Assembly: GCF_028610625.1 (NCBI RefSeq)
Contig: NZ_JAQQWU010000006.1
Span: 124,001 to 188,000 of the forward strand
DNA from: Guptibacillus spartinae
GTDB taxonomy: Bacteria > Bacillota > Bacilli > Bacillales > Guptibacillaceae
Direction: 5' to 3'
Length of the DNA: 64,000 bases
Shown here: positions 1 through 9,915 of the stretch, piece after piece
Numbering within the stretch: position 1 is the first letter of the stretch
Layout of the letters: every line of letters starts with the position of its first letter
Notes under the pieces: model-generated
Database searches by the model: none
What the model was told of the DNA's origin: nothing
What the model saw: only the letters and a program-made list of their open reading frames with translations
Made by a program: the position numbers and the translations under genes

Positions 1-194
1 CCATTTTTATGATTGGAGTTATTCAGGGAATGTACTGGAATCATCGTCGAATTTGGATTCGACGAAAAGAGAATGACATCTGGCTATCTTCTCACACCAA
101 TAAAAACTGGTATGGTCTAAAGCGTGAACTTGAAAGTATCACCTCGCAAACTGGACTTCAAATGCCAATGGATCAGGCAGAACAAAAGAAATAG
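1..194 (+). CDS. resB: ResB-like cytochrome c biogenesis protein, C-terminal end (partial)
   Basis: Only the last 60-odd codons are in the window; the frame is open from the left edge (codon phase beginning at base 3) and stops at 192-194. What remains is the end of a membrane segment followed by a basic cytoplasmic tail with WNHRRIW, as at the C-terminus of ResB/Ccs1 proteins. ResB works with ResC in the membrane to hold and deliver heme to apocytochrome c. The assignment rests on this tail and on resC following 29 bases downstream, the usual resABC order. The N-terminal part cannot be judged. Confidence 0.8.
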   Translation, partial: IFMIGVIQGMYWNHRRIWIRRKENDIWLSSHTNKNWYGLKRELESITSQTGLQMPMDQAEQKK

Positions 195-223
195 ATGATT
201 AGCACGAAGGGAGGCAAGATAAG

Positions 224-1423
224 ATGGCTCAATTAAGCAGTAACTTGCTTTATGTCGCTTTTTTTATCTACTTTGCAGCGAGTATCGTTTTCGCCATTTC
301 TCTATTCGGAAGAAAATGGAGAAAGTCAGATGAAGAAACGCACGCAAGAAAATGGGGAATGTGGGGCTTTGCTTTATCCACGGTCGGATTTCTTTTTCAA
401 CTGAGTTATTTTATTACACGATGGATTGCTGCTGGGCATGCACCAGTTAGTAACTTGTTTGAATTCACCACATTTTTCGGGATGGCAATGGTCTTTGCTT
501 TCTTGATTATCTACTTAATCTATCGAAGTAACGTAATCGGCGTTTTTGCCATGCCGGTTGCTATTATTGTCATCGCTTATGCAAGCGTATTTCCATCAGA
601 TATTCAACCGCTTATACCAGCTCTGCAAAGTAACTGGCTAAAAATCCATGTCACTACAGCAGCTCTTGGAGAAGGGATTTTATCCATTAGTTTTGCTGCA
701 GGGCTAGTTTACCTTGTCAAAACGGTCAATCAAACGAAGGCAAGCAAATCGACTTTTTGGCTTGAATTTGTCATGTACTCTTTAATTAGTACGATTGCTT
801 TTGTTGTTCTTTCACTTGGTTTTGAAGCAGCGGGATATTCCACTACTTATCAATTTATTGATCAGAATGAGCAACAAGTGACAGTAGATTATACGTTACC
901 AGCGCTTGCTGGACCAAATAATGGAGAATACGTAAGTGGTAATGAGTTTGGACCCCTTTTTGAAACACCAGGCTGGATGAAGGGAGAAAAAGCTGCTCAT
1001 AAATTGAATACGTTAATCTGGTCAATGGTTGGTGGACTCGTTTTTTATGGATTGATTAGGTTAATTTTACGCAGGCGAATTGGCGCAGCTATACAACCTA
1101 CCCTAAAAAATGTAAACGAAGAACTCGTAGATGAAATCCAATACCGAGCAGTCGCGATCGGCTTCCCAGTCTTTACACTTGGCGCCCTCATCTTCGCAAT
1201 GATTTGGGCACAGGCAGCTTGGACAAGATTTTGGGGATGGGACCCTAAAGAGGTTTGGGCGCTAGTGACCTTCCTCTTTTATGCGGCATATTTGCACTTA
1301 CGTCTATCAAGGGGTTGGCAAGGTGAAAAGTCAGCTTGGCTTGCTGTAGTTGGATTTGTGATTATTATGCTAAATCTTGTTGTCGTTAATCTAGTTATTT
1401 CTGGTCTTCATTCGTATGCATAA
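224..1423 (+). CDS. resC: Cytochrome c biogenesis protein ResC (CcsA family)
   Basis: This 399-residue integral membrane protein has about eight hydrophobic segments and the tryptophan-rich heme-handling signature WGWDPKE near residue 337, diagnostic of the CcsA/ResC family. With ResB it forms the system II heme lyase that attaches heme to CxxCH apocytochromes on the outer face of the membrane; QcrC further along this window is a likely client. The ATG follows a GGGAGG ribosome binding site. It lies 29 bases after resB, so the two are co-transcribed. A strong terminator follows directly, which separates resABC from resDE here. Confidence 0.95.
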   Translation: MAQLSSNLLYVAFFIYFAASIVFAISLFGRKWRKSDEETHARKWGMWGFALSTVGFLFQLSYFITRWIAAGHAPVSNLFEFTTFFGMAMVFAFLIIYLIYRSNVIGVFAMPVAIIVIAYASVFPSDIQPLIPALQSNWLKIHVTTAALGEGILSISFAAGLVYLVKTVNQTKASKSTFWLEFVMYSLISTIAFVVLSLGFEAAGYSTTYQFIDQNEQQVTVDYTLPALAGPNNGEYVSGNEFGPLFETPGWMKGEKAAHKLNTLIWSMVGGLVFYGLIRLILRRRIGAAIQPTLKNVNEELVDEIQYRAVAIGFPVFTLGALIFAMIWAQAAWTRFWGWDPKEVWALVTFLFYAAYLHLRLSRGWQGEKSAWLAVVGFVIIMLNLVVVNLVISGLHSYA

Positions 1424-1425
1424 CA

Positions 1426-1458
1426 AAGAAAACCTTCACGAATAGTGAAGGTTTTCTT
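1426..1458 (+). terminator. Rho-independent terminator after resC
   Basis: A perfect 14-bp stem (1426-1439 with 1445-1458) with a 5-base loop ends in a T-rich 3' arm. It begins three bases after the resC stop codon and should end the resBC transcript before resD. Confidence 0.85.
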
Positions 1459-1566
1459 ATAAGCTGACCATGGTTGTCAATTCATTTACTATCCAAGGTT
1501 TACTGGGATAGGCAACGGAGGAATAAGAGCATGACTCCCTGGCGCTGGTCTGACATGCTTAGTACA

Positions 1567-1575
1567 TGGTAGAAT
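1567..1575 (+). promoter_or_regulatory. Extended -10 promoter for resDE
   Basis: TGGTAGAAT is a TGN extended -10 element. No good -35 is seen at 16-18 bases, which is tolerated with an extended -10. The predicted start of transcription, about 1582, falls at a perfect palindrome. Confidence 0.4.
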
Positions 1576-1580
1576 AGAAC

Positions 1581-1594
1581 ACATGAGCTCATGT
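1581..1594. promoter_or_regulatory. Perfect 14-bp palindrome at the resD transcription start
   Basis: ACATGAGCTCATGT is fully self-complementary. It lies between the extended -10 element and the resD Shine-Dalgarno AGGAGG (1595-1600), so it could be an operator or a short 5' hairpin next to the ribosome binding site. Confidence 0.45.
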
Positions 1595-1608
1595 AGGAGG
1601 TAATCTTC

Positions 1609-2325
1609 TTGGAAAAAGATGCACGAATATTAATTGTAGATGACGAAGAGCGTATTCGTAAGTTACTACGTATGTACCTAGAAAGAGAAAACTATGAAAT
1701 TGAAGAAGCAGAAAATGGTGAACAAGCACTTGAGATTGCGATTGAAGAGGATTTTGATCTCATTCTGCTTGATCTTATGCTACCAGGCATGGATGGCATT
1801 GAAGTTTGTCAGCAAATGCGTGAACAAAAAGCAACCCCTGTCATTATGTTAACAGCAAAAGGGGAAGAAGCTAACCGCGTTCAGGGTTTTGAAGTTGGAG
1901 CAGATGACTATATTACGAAACCATTTAGCCCGCGGGAAGTCGTTCTTCGAGTGAAGGCGTTACTAAGAAGGTCTTCAACAACCAAATTTCTACAAACAGA
2001 AACGACGACTAAAAACGTGATTGTGTTCCCGCATCTCACGATTGATCATGATGCCCATCGCGTCTTAGCTGAGGAACAAATTATTAATCTAACACCGAAA
2101 GAATATGAGCTTTTGTATTACCTTGCAAAAGCCCCGGATAAAGTATTTTCTCGTGAAGACCTATTGAAAGATGTATGGAATTACGAATTTTTTGGAGATC
2201 TTCGTACCGTAGATACTCATGTGAAACGACTGCGAGAGAAGTTAAACAAGGTCTCTCCAAAAGCTGCTGCGATGATCTCAACGGTTTGGGGTGTTGGGTA
2301 TAAGTTCGAGGCAGTTAAAGACTAA
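1609..2325 (+). CDS. resD: Response regulator ResD (OmpR family)
   Basis: The protein has 238 residues. Residues 5-120 form a receiver domain with the acidic pair D11/D12, the phosphoacceptor D55 and the conserved lysine in ITKPFSP. Residues about 135-235 form an OmpR-type winged helix with LTPKEYELL and [14 protein letters not shown]. ResD activates respiration and anaerobic genes in Bacillus. Translation starts at TTG 1609, eight bases after AGGAGG; no ATG fits this spacing. The stop overlaps the resE start (TAATG), so the kinase is translationally coupled. The separation from resABC by a terminator plus its own promoter fits the known two-level transcription of the res region. Confidence 0.95.
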   Translation: MEKDARILIVDDEERIRKLLRMYLERENYEIEEAENGEQALEIAIEEDFDLILLDLMLPGMDGIEVCQQMREQKATPVIMLTAKGEEANRVQGFEVGADDYITKPFSPREVVLRVKALLRRSSTTKFLQTETTTKNVIVFPHLTIDHDAHRVLAEEQIINLTPKEYELLYYLAKAPDKVFSREDLLKDVWNYEFFGDLRTVDTHVKRLREKLNKVSPKAAAMISTVWGVGYKFEAVKD

Positions 2326-4106
2326 TGATTTGGAGAAGTGTCGTTGGTAAGCTCTGGCTGACCATTATCTTATTGGTAGCGTTTGTATTATCCATCTTAA
2401 CGATTTTGTTACTTCAGTTCTTCGAGGATTTTCATGTTGAAAAAGAAGCAGAACAGATGGAAAGACTGGCGAATAAAGTGGCTTCTGTTATTGAACGATA
2501 TGACGATCGTGATCAAGCGCTTGAAACTGCGTGGGAGATCACGGATTTCTACCCAACTAGGGTATTGATTATTGAAAAAGAAGAAAGCGGAGAGTTATGG
2601 TATTCACCTAATTCGCATGAACTACCAAAATTACCATTAGACGTATTTAAAGAAGATGCCATTCTAAAAGATGTATTTACTGAACGAAAAACCGTTGTGA
2701 AACAGGGAGACTTTGAAACGGATCCTGATTCACATAATGAGCTCTTAATCGTAGGCGTACCAATGGAAATTGACGGGGAAGACGATAGTGCGGTGTTCTT
2801 ATACCAATCTCTCGATGTTATAGCCAAGACAACCAGTCAGGCTAGGAATTTAATCTACATAGCTGCTGGAATTGCTATTGTGTTAACAACCATATTCGCT
2901 TTTTTCTTATCAACCCGAATAACCGCTCCATTACTTAAAATGAGAGAAGCAGCTACTCAGGTAGCTAAAGGGAAATTCGATACAAAAGTTCCAATGGTGA
3001 CACATGATGAGATCGGCGAACTTTCTGTCGCTTTTAATCGTATGGGACGACAATTAAATAATTATGTTACCGCTTTGAATCAGGAGAAAGAGCAGCTTTC
3101 GAGTATTTTAAGTAGCATGGCTGATGGTGTTATTACATTTGATAAAACAGGTGCAATTTTAAGTACGAATCCTCCGGCTGAACGTTTTCTAAAAGCATGG
3201 TATTACGAACAGGGAATGGAAGAGGACCCTGAAAAGGAAGTGCCAGAGGATATTAATGAATTGTTCAGTTTAGTCGTCATGCTCGAACGTGAGCAACTGA
3301 CTGAAGTGGAATTTCAAGGAAGAAGCTGGGTTGTTGTGATGACGCCTCTCTATAATCAGTCTACCATCCGCGGGGCCGTTGCGGTATTTCGGGACATGAC
3401 TGAAGAGCGTAGGCTCGATAAGTTAAGAAAAGACTTTATCGCAAACGTCTCACATGAGCTGCGAACGCCGATTGCGATGCTTCAAGGGTATAGTGAGGCG
3501 ATCGTGGATGATATCGCTAGCAGTGAGGAAGAGAAGAAAGAAGTAGCACAGATCATTTATGATGAATCCCTAAGAATGGGGAGGCTAGTGAATGAACTGC
3601 TTGATCTCGCTAGAATGGAAGCCGGTCACAATGAATTGCATTATAGCTCCGTTCATTTGCAAGACTTTGGCCAAAGGATATTACGTAAATTCTCTGGTCT
3701 TGCGAGAGATCGTGATGTGATTCTAAAGTTTCACGTCTCAAATAAGGATCGAATGTTAATGATTGATCCTGACCGAATCGAACAGGTGTTAACCAATTTG
3801 TTAGACAATGCTGTAAGACATACACCAGGCGAAGGTGAGGTGAGCTTACTAATCACGTCCCTTGAAAAAGGTGTTCAATTTGATGTTACAGATACAGGTT
3901 CAGGCATTCCTGAGGATGATCTTCCATTTGTATTTGAACGCTTTTATAAAGCAGACAAAGCGCGTACAAGAGGAAGGGCAGGGACTGGTCTAGGGTTAGC
4001 GATTGCTCGTAATATTGTTGAATCTCATCTAGGTCATATATCGGTTCACAGCAAAAGCGGAGAAGGGACAACCTTCTCGTTCTTTATCCCAGATAAGTCA
4101 GAGTGA
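2325..4106 (+). CDS. resE: Sensor histidine kinase ResE
   Basis: This is a 593-residue membrane kinase. A transmembrane segment at about 9-30 and another at about 172-194 enclose an extracytoplasmic sensor region. A HAMP linker (to about 247), a PAS domain (about 254-370), a HisKA domain with H377 in NVSHELRTP, and a HATPase domain with DTGSGIPE and GTGLGLAIA follow. It phosphorylates ResD in response to oxygen limitation and redox state; the PAS domain is the main signal input in B. subtilis. It overlaps resD by one base. A terminator closes the two-gene operon. Length and domain order are normal for the family. Confidence 0.95.
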   Translation: MIWRSVVGKLWLTIILLVAFVLSILTILLLQFFEDFHVEKEAEQMERLANKVASVIERYDDRDQALETAWEITDFYPTRVLIIEKEESGELWYSPNSHELPKLPLDVFKEDAILKDVFTERKTVVKQGDFETDPDSHNELLIVGVPMEIDGEDDSAVFLYQSLDVIAKTTSQARNLIYIAAGIAIVLTTIFAFFLSTRITAPLLKMREAATQVAKGKFDTKVPMVTHDEIGELSVAFNRMGRQLNNYVTALNQEKEQLSSILSSMADGVITFDKTGAILSTNPPAERFLKAWYYEQGMEEDPEKEVPEDINELFSLVVMLEREQLTEVEFQGRSWVVVMTPLYNQSTIRGAVAVFRDMTEERRLDKLRKDFIANVSHELRTPIAMLQGYSEAIVDDIASSEEEKKEVAQIIYDESLRMGRLVNELLDLARMEAGHNELHYSSVHLQDFGQRILRKFSGLARDRDVILKFHVSNKDRMLMIDPDRIEQVLTNLLDNAVRHTPGEGEVSLLITSLEKGVQFDVTDTGSGIPEDDLPFVFERFYKADKARTRGRAGTGLGLAIARNIVESHLGHISVHSKSGEGTTFSFFIPDKSE

Positions 4107-4133
4107 CAGCGCTGGTCATGTGAACGAATAAAG

Positions 4134-4163
4134 AAAGCTTCCGTGAATGACGGAAGCTTTTTT
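4134..4163 (+). terminator. Terminator after resE
   Basis: An 11-bp perfect stem (4134-4144 with 4150-4160), 5-base loop and a run of T to 4163. It closes resDE. Confidence 0.85.
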
Positions 4164-4263
4164 AGTGAAGAAAAAGGAGAGGGAAAGGTATCCTTTCTTC
4201 CCGTTAATGCGTTACAATAATAATGGAAACTGTCAAACTAGTGCGATAAAAGGAGCTGAAGCT

Positions 4264-5073
4264 ATGTATACGGATTATCATAATCATCTTGAGAAAGGTA
4301 CGTTGACTCTGGACTATTTAACTCAGTTTGTTGAGGAAGCAAAGAGAAAGAACGTAAGTCATTTTGGTATTTCTGAGCATGCGTATCATTTTTATGAAAC
4401 ACAAAATATTTTAAGTAATCCATGGGTAAATGAACGAAGATGGTACCACATGGAGGATTATGTTCGCCTCTTTCAACAAGCAGAGGAGAAAGGCATGGAC
4501 GTTAAAATGTCCATTGAAATGGATTACACTCCTGGGAAACATCACGAGATGAAAGAATTTATATCTGGCTATAACTTTGATTATGTCATTGGATCAATTC
4601 ATTGGGTGGATGATTTTGGTATTGATTTAGCAGAGTATCGTCATCTTTGGGACGAAAGAGATGTTAACGCAGTCTACCGTAACTATTTTAACCAAGTCGT
4701 TACGCTAGCAGAATCAAATTTATTTGATATAGTCGGCCATCTCGATTTGGTAAAGATCTTTAAATACAAGCCAAAAAGTCGTGACTTTCTACTAGAACAA
4801 TATGATCGAGCAACAAATGCGTTATCCCAATCCAAAACATGTGTTGAAATTAGTACAGCAGGTTTAAGAAAGCCTGTAGGAGAGCTCTATCCTGATCCTG
4901 AGCTCCTGAAAATGTGCTACGAGAAGGATATTCCGATTGTTCTCTCATCAGACGCTCATGTTCCTACAGACGTAGGGGCAGATTATGATCAAGCTGTAGC
5001 TCTTGCGAAATCAGTAGGATATTCTAAGTTAATGACATTTGAAAAAGGGGAACGAAAATCAATCTCCTTATAG
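4264..5073 (+). CDS. PHP-domain phosphatase, histidinol-phosphatase-like
   Basis: The ATG at 4264 follows AAAGGAGCTGAA; an in-frame ATG at 4147 lies inside the resE terminator and is rejected. The product has 269 residues. It shows PHP metal-binding motifs: H6-x-H8 at the N-terminus, GISEHAYHF, EMDYTPG, GSIHWVDDF, GHLDLVK and SSDAHVP near the C-terminus. The family binds a cluster of divalent metals and hydrolyses phosphomonoesters; the closest well-known members are HisJ-type histidinol phosphatases, and the length fits. The gene stands alone between resE and serA, a place with different genes in B. subtilis, so the substrate is uncertain. No his genes except hisC are in the window. Confidence 0.75.
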   Translation: MYTDYHNHLEKGTLTLDYLTQFVEEAKRKNVSHFGISEHAYHFYETQNILSNPWVNERRWYHMEDYVRLFQQAEEKGMDVKMSIEMDYTPGKHHEMKEFISGYNFDYVIGSIHWVDDFGIDLAEYRHLWDERDVNAVYRNYFNQVVTLAESNLFDIVGHLDLVKIFKYKPKSRDFLLEQYDRATNALSQSKTCVEISTAGLRKPVGELYPDPELLKMCYEKDIPIVLSSDAHVPTDVGADYDQAVALAKSVGYSKLMTFEKGERKSISL

Positions 5074-5074
5074 A

Positions 5075-5111
5075 AAAAAGGAACAAGAGTTCAATCCTCT
5101 TGTTCCTTTTT
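5075..5111. terminator. Bidirectional terminator between the PHP phosphatase and serA
   Basis: A 15-bp perfect stem with A-run on the left arm and T-run on the right lies between two convergent stop codons, so it can terminate both strands. Confidence 0.85.
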
Positions 5112-5115
5112 AATA

Positions 5116-6699
5116 TCATGAAACACCACCAATTTGTTCAACCTTCACAATATCCTGTACGGTTTCTAGCGTTTCCTCAATATTCTTCGGTAACGGTGCA
5201 TCAAACGATAACATCATAATCGCCTCACCACCGGCGGTTTTTCTTCCTACCTGCATAGTGGCGATGTTTATTTCATGTTCTCCAAGTACTTTCCCAACGT
5301 TACCAATAACTCCAGGACGGTCATTGTGTTGAATATAGAGAAGATGGCCCTGAGGATGGAAGTCGATATCAAATCCATTTAATTGTGTGATTCGATCACC
5401 ATACTCTTTTATATAAGTGCCCTGAAGAGAGAAGGCTTCTTTATCACCTTTTACTGAAACCGAAATAAGGTTTGAATAGCCATGAGTCTCAGAACTGTGT
5501 TTTTCGCCATAAGTAATTCCTCTTTCTTTTGCAATTGAAGGCGCATTAACTTCATTAACCGTTGTATCTAATCTTGACTTTAGGAAAGATGCCATTAAGT
5601 TTCTAGTTAAAATAGCGGTATCCAATTCAGTCAGTTTACCTGCATAAGTCACTTCTACTAGGTTCACTGCTGATTTCATACATTGAGACAATATGCTTCC
5701 CATTTTACGAGTAAGCTCATAATAAGGCTTGATTTTTTCATATTCCTCCTTGGAAAAACCTGGCAAGTTTATGGCGTTACGAATTGGTTTTTCTTTTAGA
5801 AAATGGAGGACTTCATCTGCAACCTGAGCAGCAACGTTGAGCTGAGCTTCTTTTGTAGAAGCTCCCAAATGTGGAGTGGCAATGACTTGATCATAACGAA
5901 GAAGTGGGTGATCGGCCTCTGGTGGTTCTGTCACAAAAACATCTAGCGCAACACCGCCAATGTGTCCTGAATCCAAATATGGAATAAGGGCTTTTTCATC
6001 GATAATTCCACCACGAGCGCAGTTAATTAAGAATACCCCTTTTTTCGTTTTTGCTAGGGTTTCTTCGTTTAAAAGACCGCGCGTTTTGTCTGTTAATGGC
6101 GTATGAACAGTAATAATATCTGCTACTTCAAGTAAATGGTCAAATTCAACAGACTGAACATCTAATTTTTCAGCTCGATCATTTGTTAAGAATGGATCAA
6201 ATACCACCACGTCCATTCCAAAAGCTCTTGCTCGTCTAGAAAGTTCAGTTCCGATACGGCCCATTCCAACAATGCCTAGGGTTTTTCCGCTAAGTTCGGT
6301 ACCAACGTATTGCTTTCTCATCCATTTCCCACTTTTTAAAGAAGAAGTTCCCTGTGGGATGTTACGAGCTAAAGAAGCCATCATTGCGAAAGTATGTTCC
6401 GTCGTGGAAATCGTATTCCCGTCTGGAGCATTTACGACAATAACGCCTCGCTTTGTTGCAGCATCAATATCAATGTTATCGACTCCAACTCCTGCTCTCG
6501 CAACAATCCTTAACGCTGGCATTTGGTCAAGCACTTCTGCAGTTACTTTTGTGGCGCTTCTGACAAGTAAAGCTTCATACTGATCAAGACGATCACTGTA
6601 ATCATTTAAAGATCCAATGTCACATGTGAGGGTACTTTCATTTAACAGCGGCTGTAAACCATCTTCTTTAATACCATCAGTTACTAGAACGTAAGCCAA
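5116..6699 (-). CDS. serA: D-3-phosphoglycerate dehydrogenase
   Basis: This NAD-dependent enzyme opens serine synthesis by oxidising 3-phosphoglycerate. Counting from the TTG at 6699-6697 it has 527 residues: a split substrate domain, a Rossmann domain with GMGRIG (145-150), the catalytic arginine R229, E258 and H277, an intervening domain and a C-terminal ACT domain (about 455-527), so it is the long type. The TTG is eight bases from AGGGAG and gives the usual family N-terminus; the in-frame GTG at 6708 overlaps that same ribosome binding site and is less likely. A promoter with consensus TTGACA lies upstream on the same strand. It forms a single-gene unit. Confidence 0.95.
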   Translation of the reverse strand: MAYVLVTDGIKEDGLQPLLNESTLTCDIGSLNDYSDRLDQYEALLVRSATKVTAEVLDQMPALRIVARAGVGVDNIDIDAATKRGVIVVNAPDGNTISTTEHTFAMMASLARNIPQGTSSLKSGKWMRKQYVGTELSGKTLGIVGMGRIGTELSRRARAFGMDVVVFDPFLTNDRAEKLDVQSVEFDHLLEVADIITVHTPLTDKTRGLLNEETLAKTKKGVFLINCARGGIIDEKALIPYLDSGHIGGVALDVFVTEPPEADHPLLRYDQVIATPHLGASTKEAQLNVAAQVADEVLHFLKEKPIRNAINLPGFSKEEYEKIKPYYELTRKMGSILSQCMKSAVNLVEVTYAGKLTELDTAILTRNLMASFLKSRLDTTVNEVNAPSIAKERGITYGEKHSSETHGYSNLISVSVKGDKEAFSLQGTYIKEYGDRITQLNGFDIDFHPQGHLLYIQHNDRPGVIGNVGKVLGEHEINIATMQVGRKTAGGEAIMMLSFDAPLPKNIEETLETVQDIVKVEQIGGVS

Positions 6700-6754
6700 C
6701 TTCTCCACTCCCTTTGTCTCTCTCTTCGCATTTTTTAGAAAACTAATACTTTAC

Positions 6755-6783
6755 TTTTTATCATGAAAGCACTAAAGTGTCAA
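6755..6783 (-). promoter_or_regulatory. Sigma-A-type promoter for serA
   Basis: On the minus strand TTGACA (6783-6778) is followed after 17 bases by TAAAAA (6760-6755). The -35 is perfect and the -10 is weak. Confidence 0.5.
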
Positions 6784-6824
6784 TTTCTATAGTGACATTT
6801 CCTAAGGAAACTTATAAAATAAAA

Positions 6825-6853
6825 AAATCCCCGATTAAAAAAATCAGGGATTT
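6825..6853 (-). terminator. Terminator after the ferredoxin gene
   Basis: On the minus strand a 12-bp stem with one G-T pair is followed by a run of T. It starts about 10 bases after the ferredoxin stop codon. Confidence 0.8.
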
Positions 6854-6863
6854 CAAACAAGGT

Positions 6864-7115
<252 letters not shown>

Positions 7116-7290
7116 TTAACCTCCTATTCAATACTTCTATATGCCTTTCATCGTCTTTTTATTCGTAAATGAAAGTTTTTAATAATCTTATTGTAAAGGT
7201 GATGCCTTGACTTTTCAATAGTTTAATCCTTTTATTAACACCTATTTGAATCTTTCCCGGTTTTAAAAGAAGTAAACTAATGAAAAAATT

Positions 7291-7299
7291 TGATACAAT
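7291..7299 (+). promoter_or_regulatory. Extended -10 promoter for the ypbB operon
   Basis: TGATACAAT is a TGN extended -10. It lies 29 bases before the preferred ypbB start at 7328 and overlaps the longer in-frame reading from 7280, which argues against that longer start. Confidence 0.4.
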
Positions 7300-7327
7300 A
7301 ATGGGGAAGGAAATAGGTGATGGATTC

Positions 7328-8377
7328 ATGCAATATTTTGACGTTGTGCTATTATATATTTTTGACCGGTTTAAGGGAGAACGTTCACTATCAGCTGTTT
7401 ACCATCTTCTAACTGGAAAGAAATCTTCTCAAACGATTCAGGATGGAAAGCTTTTTAATATAGGACAGTTCTTTGGGGTTCTAAAGAAGTTAAAGCGGGC
7501 TAAGCTTGACCACCATGTGTTCTCTCTTCAACAGGACGGTTTAATTAAACCAAATGAACATGAGGGTTACATCATTACATCAAGTGGGAGAGAAATAGTA
7601 ACTTCTTTTTTGGACTCAAACCCTTTACCAGAATATTTAGCAGGCTGGCAATACCATCAGATAAGTGATGTATACTGGCAACGGCTTAGTTTATTCATAC
7701 AAAGCCTTTCTTATTCAATACATGATAACATGAGCTTTTATCCAATTAGTAAAGATGAAACAATTCAAAACTGGGTAAAAAAACATTTCCCAGGCACTAA
7801 AGAAAAGCGACTGCTCGTTGCAGAAAAGCTGTTTCAAGAAATGGAAACGATTCTTAAAAAAATACCAGATCGTGACGCCTGTTTGTTTGTCATGAGGCTT
7901 AGCGGCAGAGAAAGAACGGGTTTAACGATTAGTCAACTAGCGGATATGCAAAAGATCAGCTACGAAGAGACATCGATACGTTTTCAAAGCGTCATTCATG
8001 CTTTTCTGAAGTTAGTTCGTGACCACTCATCTCAATTCCCTATTCTTACATCAATGATAGAAGGAGTAGGTGGTGAGCTACCGTTAACTTTATCAACAAA
8101 GCAAACGTATAAACTGATAGAATCTGGTATGACAATGGAGCAAATCGCTGACTTTCGACGACTTAAAAGAAGCACCATTGAGGATCACGTTGTGGAAATA
8201 GCGATAAATGTCCCTGATTTCTCTATTGATGCATTTGTTGACCCACAGGCTCAAGAGGAAATTCGCTTAGCTAGTAAAGAGATCAATAGCCAGCGATTAA
8301 AATTGATAAAGAACTATGTGAAAGATCAATATACCTATTTTGAAATCCGATTAACTCTTTGCAAAGAAGGGATTTAA
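7328..8377 (+). CDS. ypbB: YpbB-like helix-turn-helix protein
   Basis: The ATG at 7328 is six bases after AGGTGAT; the result is 349 residues. The N-terminus has a conserved KGERSLSAVYHLLTGKKSSQTIQD-type block of YpbB proteins, split here as GERSLSAVYHLL and GKKSSQTIQD. A helix-turn-helix near residues 280-310 reads MTMEQIADFRRLKRSTIEDH. Its biochemical role is not known. It is translationally coupled to the helicase gene by a TAATG overlap, and this pairing is conserved across Bacillus, which suggests that YpbB helps or targets the helicase; that is inference. Confidence 0.85.
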   Translation: MQYFDVVLLYIFDRFKGERSLSAVYHLLTGKKSSQTIQDGKLFNIGQFFGVLKKLKRAKLDHHVFSLQQDGLIKPNEHEGYIITSSGREIVTSFLDSNPLPEYLAGWQYHQISDVYWQRLSLFIQSLSYSIHDNMSFYPISKDETIQNWVKKHFPGTKEKRLLVAEKLFQEMETILKKIPDRDACLFVMRLSGRERTGLTISQLADMQKISYEETSIRFQSVIHAFLKLVRDHSSQFPILTSMIEGVGGELPLTLSTKQTYKLIESGMTMEQIADFRRLKRSTIEDHVVEIAINVPDFSIDAFVDPQAQEEIRLASKEINSQRLKLIKNYVKDQYTYFEIRLTLCKEGI

Positions 8378-9915
8378 TGCCGTTAACAGATTTATTATTT
8401 AAACATTTTGGCTACCGAGAGTTTCGTTTTGGCCAGGAACAAATTATTATGGACGTACTTAACAAAAGAGACGTTTTCGCAATGCTTCCTACAGGAGCAG
8501 GGAAATCGCTATGTTATCAACTACCGTATTATACGGGGATTTCTCCCATTCTTATCGTTTCCCCGCTCGTGTCATTAATGGAAGATCAAGTTCAACAACT
8601 TAAAGCGAGAGGGGAAAAGCGGGTTATCGCATTAAATGGTTTTCTAGATTATGAAAAAAGAATCGATATTCTAAAGAATCTATCCTATTATTCGTTTATC
8701 TTTGTATCACCAGAAATTCTTCAAAATAAATTTGTTTTCCAATCATTAAAGAAAATAAATATCGAATTAATGGTGGTGGATGAAGCACACTGTATCTCTC
8801 AATGGGGACATGACTTTAGAACGGACTATTTAAAGCTTGGAGAAATACGAGAAGCGTTTGGTGATCCGCCAATTCTTGCTCTTACCGCTACAGCTACCGA
8901 AGATGTTCGTCGTGATATTCTTCATCAATTAAATATGCGCAATCCGGCTATTCACGTACATAGTGTCGATCGCCCTAATATTGCAATTAAGCTTGAAAAA
9001 CATTCTTCTCTTGAAACAAAGGTCCAGGCGGTTAAGAAATATGCACTTGAACTCAAAGGTCCAGGGATTATTTACTTTTCAAGTCGAAGTTGGGCAGATA
9101 AGTTAGCGAAAGCCTTAAGTGATGAGGGTGGAGAAAGTGCAGCATATCATGCAGGAATGGAACAGGAAGATCGTCTTTTAATTCAACAACAGTTTTTAAA
9201 TGATGAACTAACGATTATTTGTTCTACTAATGCTTTTGGAATGGGAATTAACAAAAGTAATATCCGGTTTGTGATTCATTTTCATCCACCTTCTACTATT
9301 GAGAGCTATTTGCAAGAAATAGGTCGTGCTGGAAGAGATCAACTTCCATCCATCGCGATTCACTTGTATACAGAAGAAGATGAGTTTTTACCACTTTCTT
9401 TTATTGATTCAGAACTCCCTAAGGAACAAGAAGTAGAAGAAGTGTTACGAGACTTTTCAGGTAGAGTAGGAACAGCATACTCCAGTTTTCAGCTTGAACG
9501 TGAAGGAGATCGGTTTGGTTTTACCGAAACGGCATGGCGTTATTTGCTTCATCAGCTAGAAGGACTAGGGATTGTCCAAAATAAACAGATTCAATCATTT
9601 GAAGTAGAGGTCAGTTTTAAAAAAATACAATCAGCCACTGAACAACATCGAAAAGCAAAGCTTCTCAAATGGTTTCGATTTAAAAGCTGGCTAGAAGAAA
9701 AGCAGTGCAGAAGGAAAGGTTTATTAGAGAGGTTTGGAGAATCCAATCATCAGGTGGATATCTGCTGTGATTATTGTGGGCTAGACCTTCAACGATATAA
9801 AGGAAGTAAATCTCAATTACAGCCTACCACTCAACATGGAGTGGATTGGGGAAGTGAATTGAGGCGCTTGCTTACCGTAAGCAAGGAGGACCACGGTGAG
9901 AAATCGACAGGCTGA
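8377..9915 (+). CDS. recS: RecQ-family ATP-dependent DNA helicase, short type (RecS-like)
   Basis: The ATG at 8377 shares its first base with the ypbB stop codon. The 512-residue product has motif 0 around F16-Q20, Walker A PTGAGKS with K43, the DEAH box at 135-138, ALTATAT (motif III), and QEIGRAGRD (motif VI). The C-terminal zinc site has four cysteines including CCDYCG. No HRDC domain is present, which fits the short RecS type rather than full RecQ. It unwinds DNA 3'-5' in repair and replication-fork processing. It is the second gene of the ypbB operon and overlaps ypbD by 20 bases. Confidence 0.93.
   Translation: MPLTDLLFKHFGYREFRFGQEQIIMDVLNKRDVFAMLPTGAGKSLCYQLPYYTGISPILIVSPLVSLMEDQVQQLKARGEKRVIALNGFLDYEKRIDILKNLSYYSFIFVSPEILQNKFVFQSLKKINIELMVVDEAHCISQWGHDFRTDYLKLGEIREAFGDPPILALTATATEDVRRDILHQLNMRNPAIHVHSVDRPNIAIKLEKHSSLETKVQAVKKYALELKGPGIIYFSSRSWADKLAKALSDEGGESAAYHAGMEQEDRLLIQQQFLNDELTIICSTNAFGMGINKSNIRFVIHFHPPSTIESYLQEIGRAGRDQLPSIAIHLYTEEDEFLPLSFIDSELPKEQEVEEVLRDFSGRVGTAYSSFQLEREGDRFGFTETAWRYLLHQLEGLGIVQNKQIQSFEVEVSFKKIQSATEQHRKAKLLKWFRFKSWLEEKQCRRKGLLERFGESNHQVDICCDYCGLDLQRYKGSKSQLQPTTQHGVDWGSELRRLLTVSKEDHGEKSTG

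Noticed and set aside
4147-4263. Longer N-terminus for the PHP phosphatase starting at 4147
   Set aside because: The ATG is within the resE terminator loop and lacks a ribosome binding site; 4264 has both a good site and the family N-terminus.
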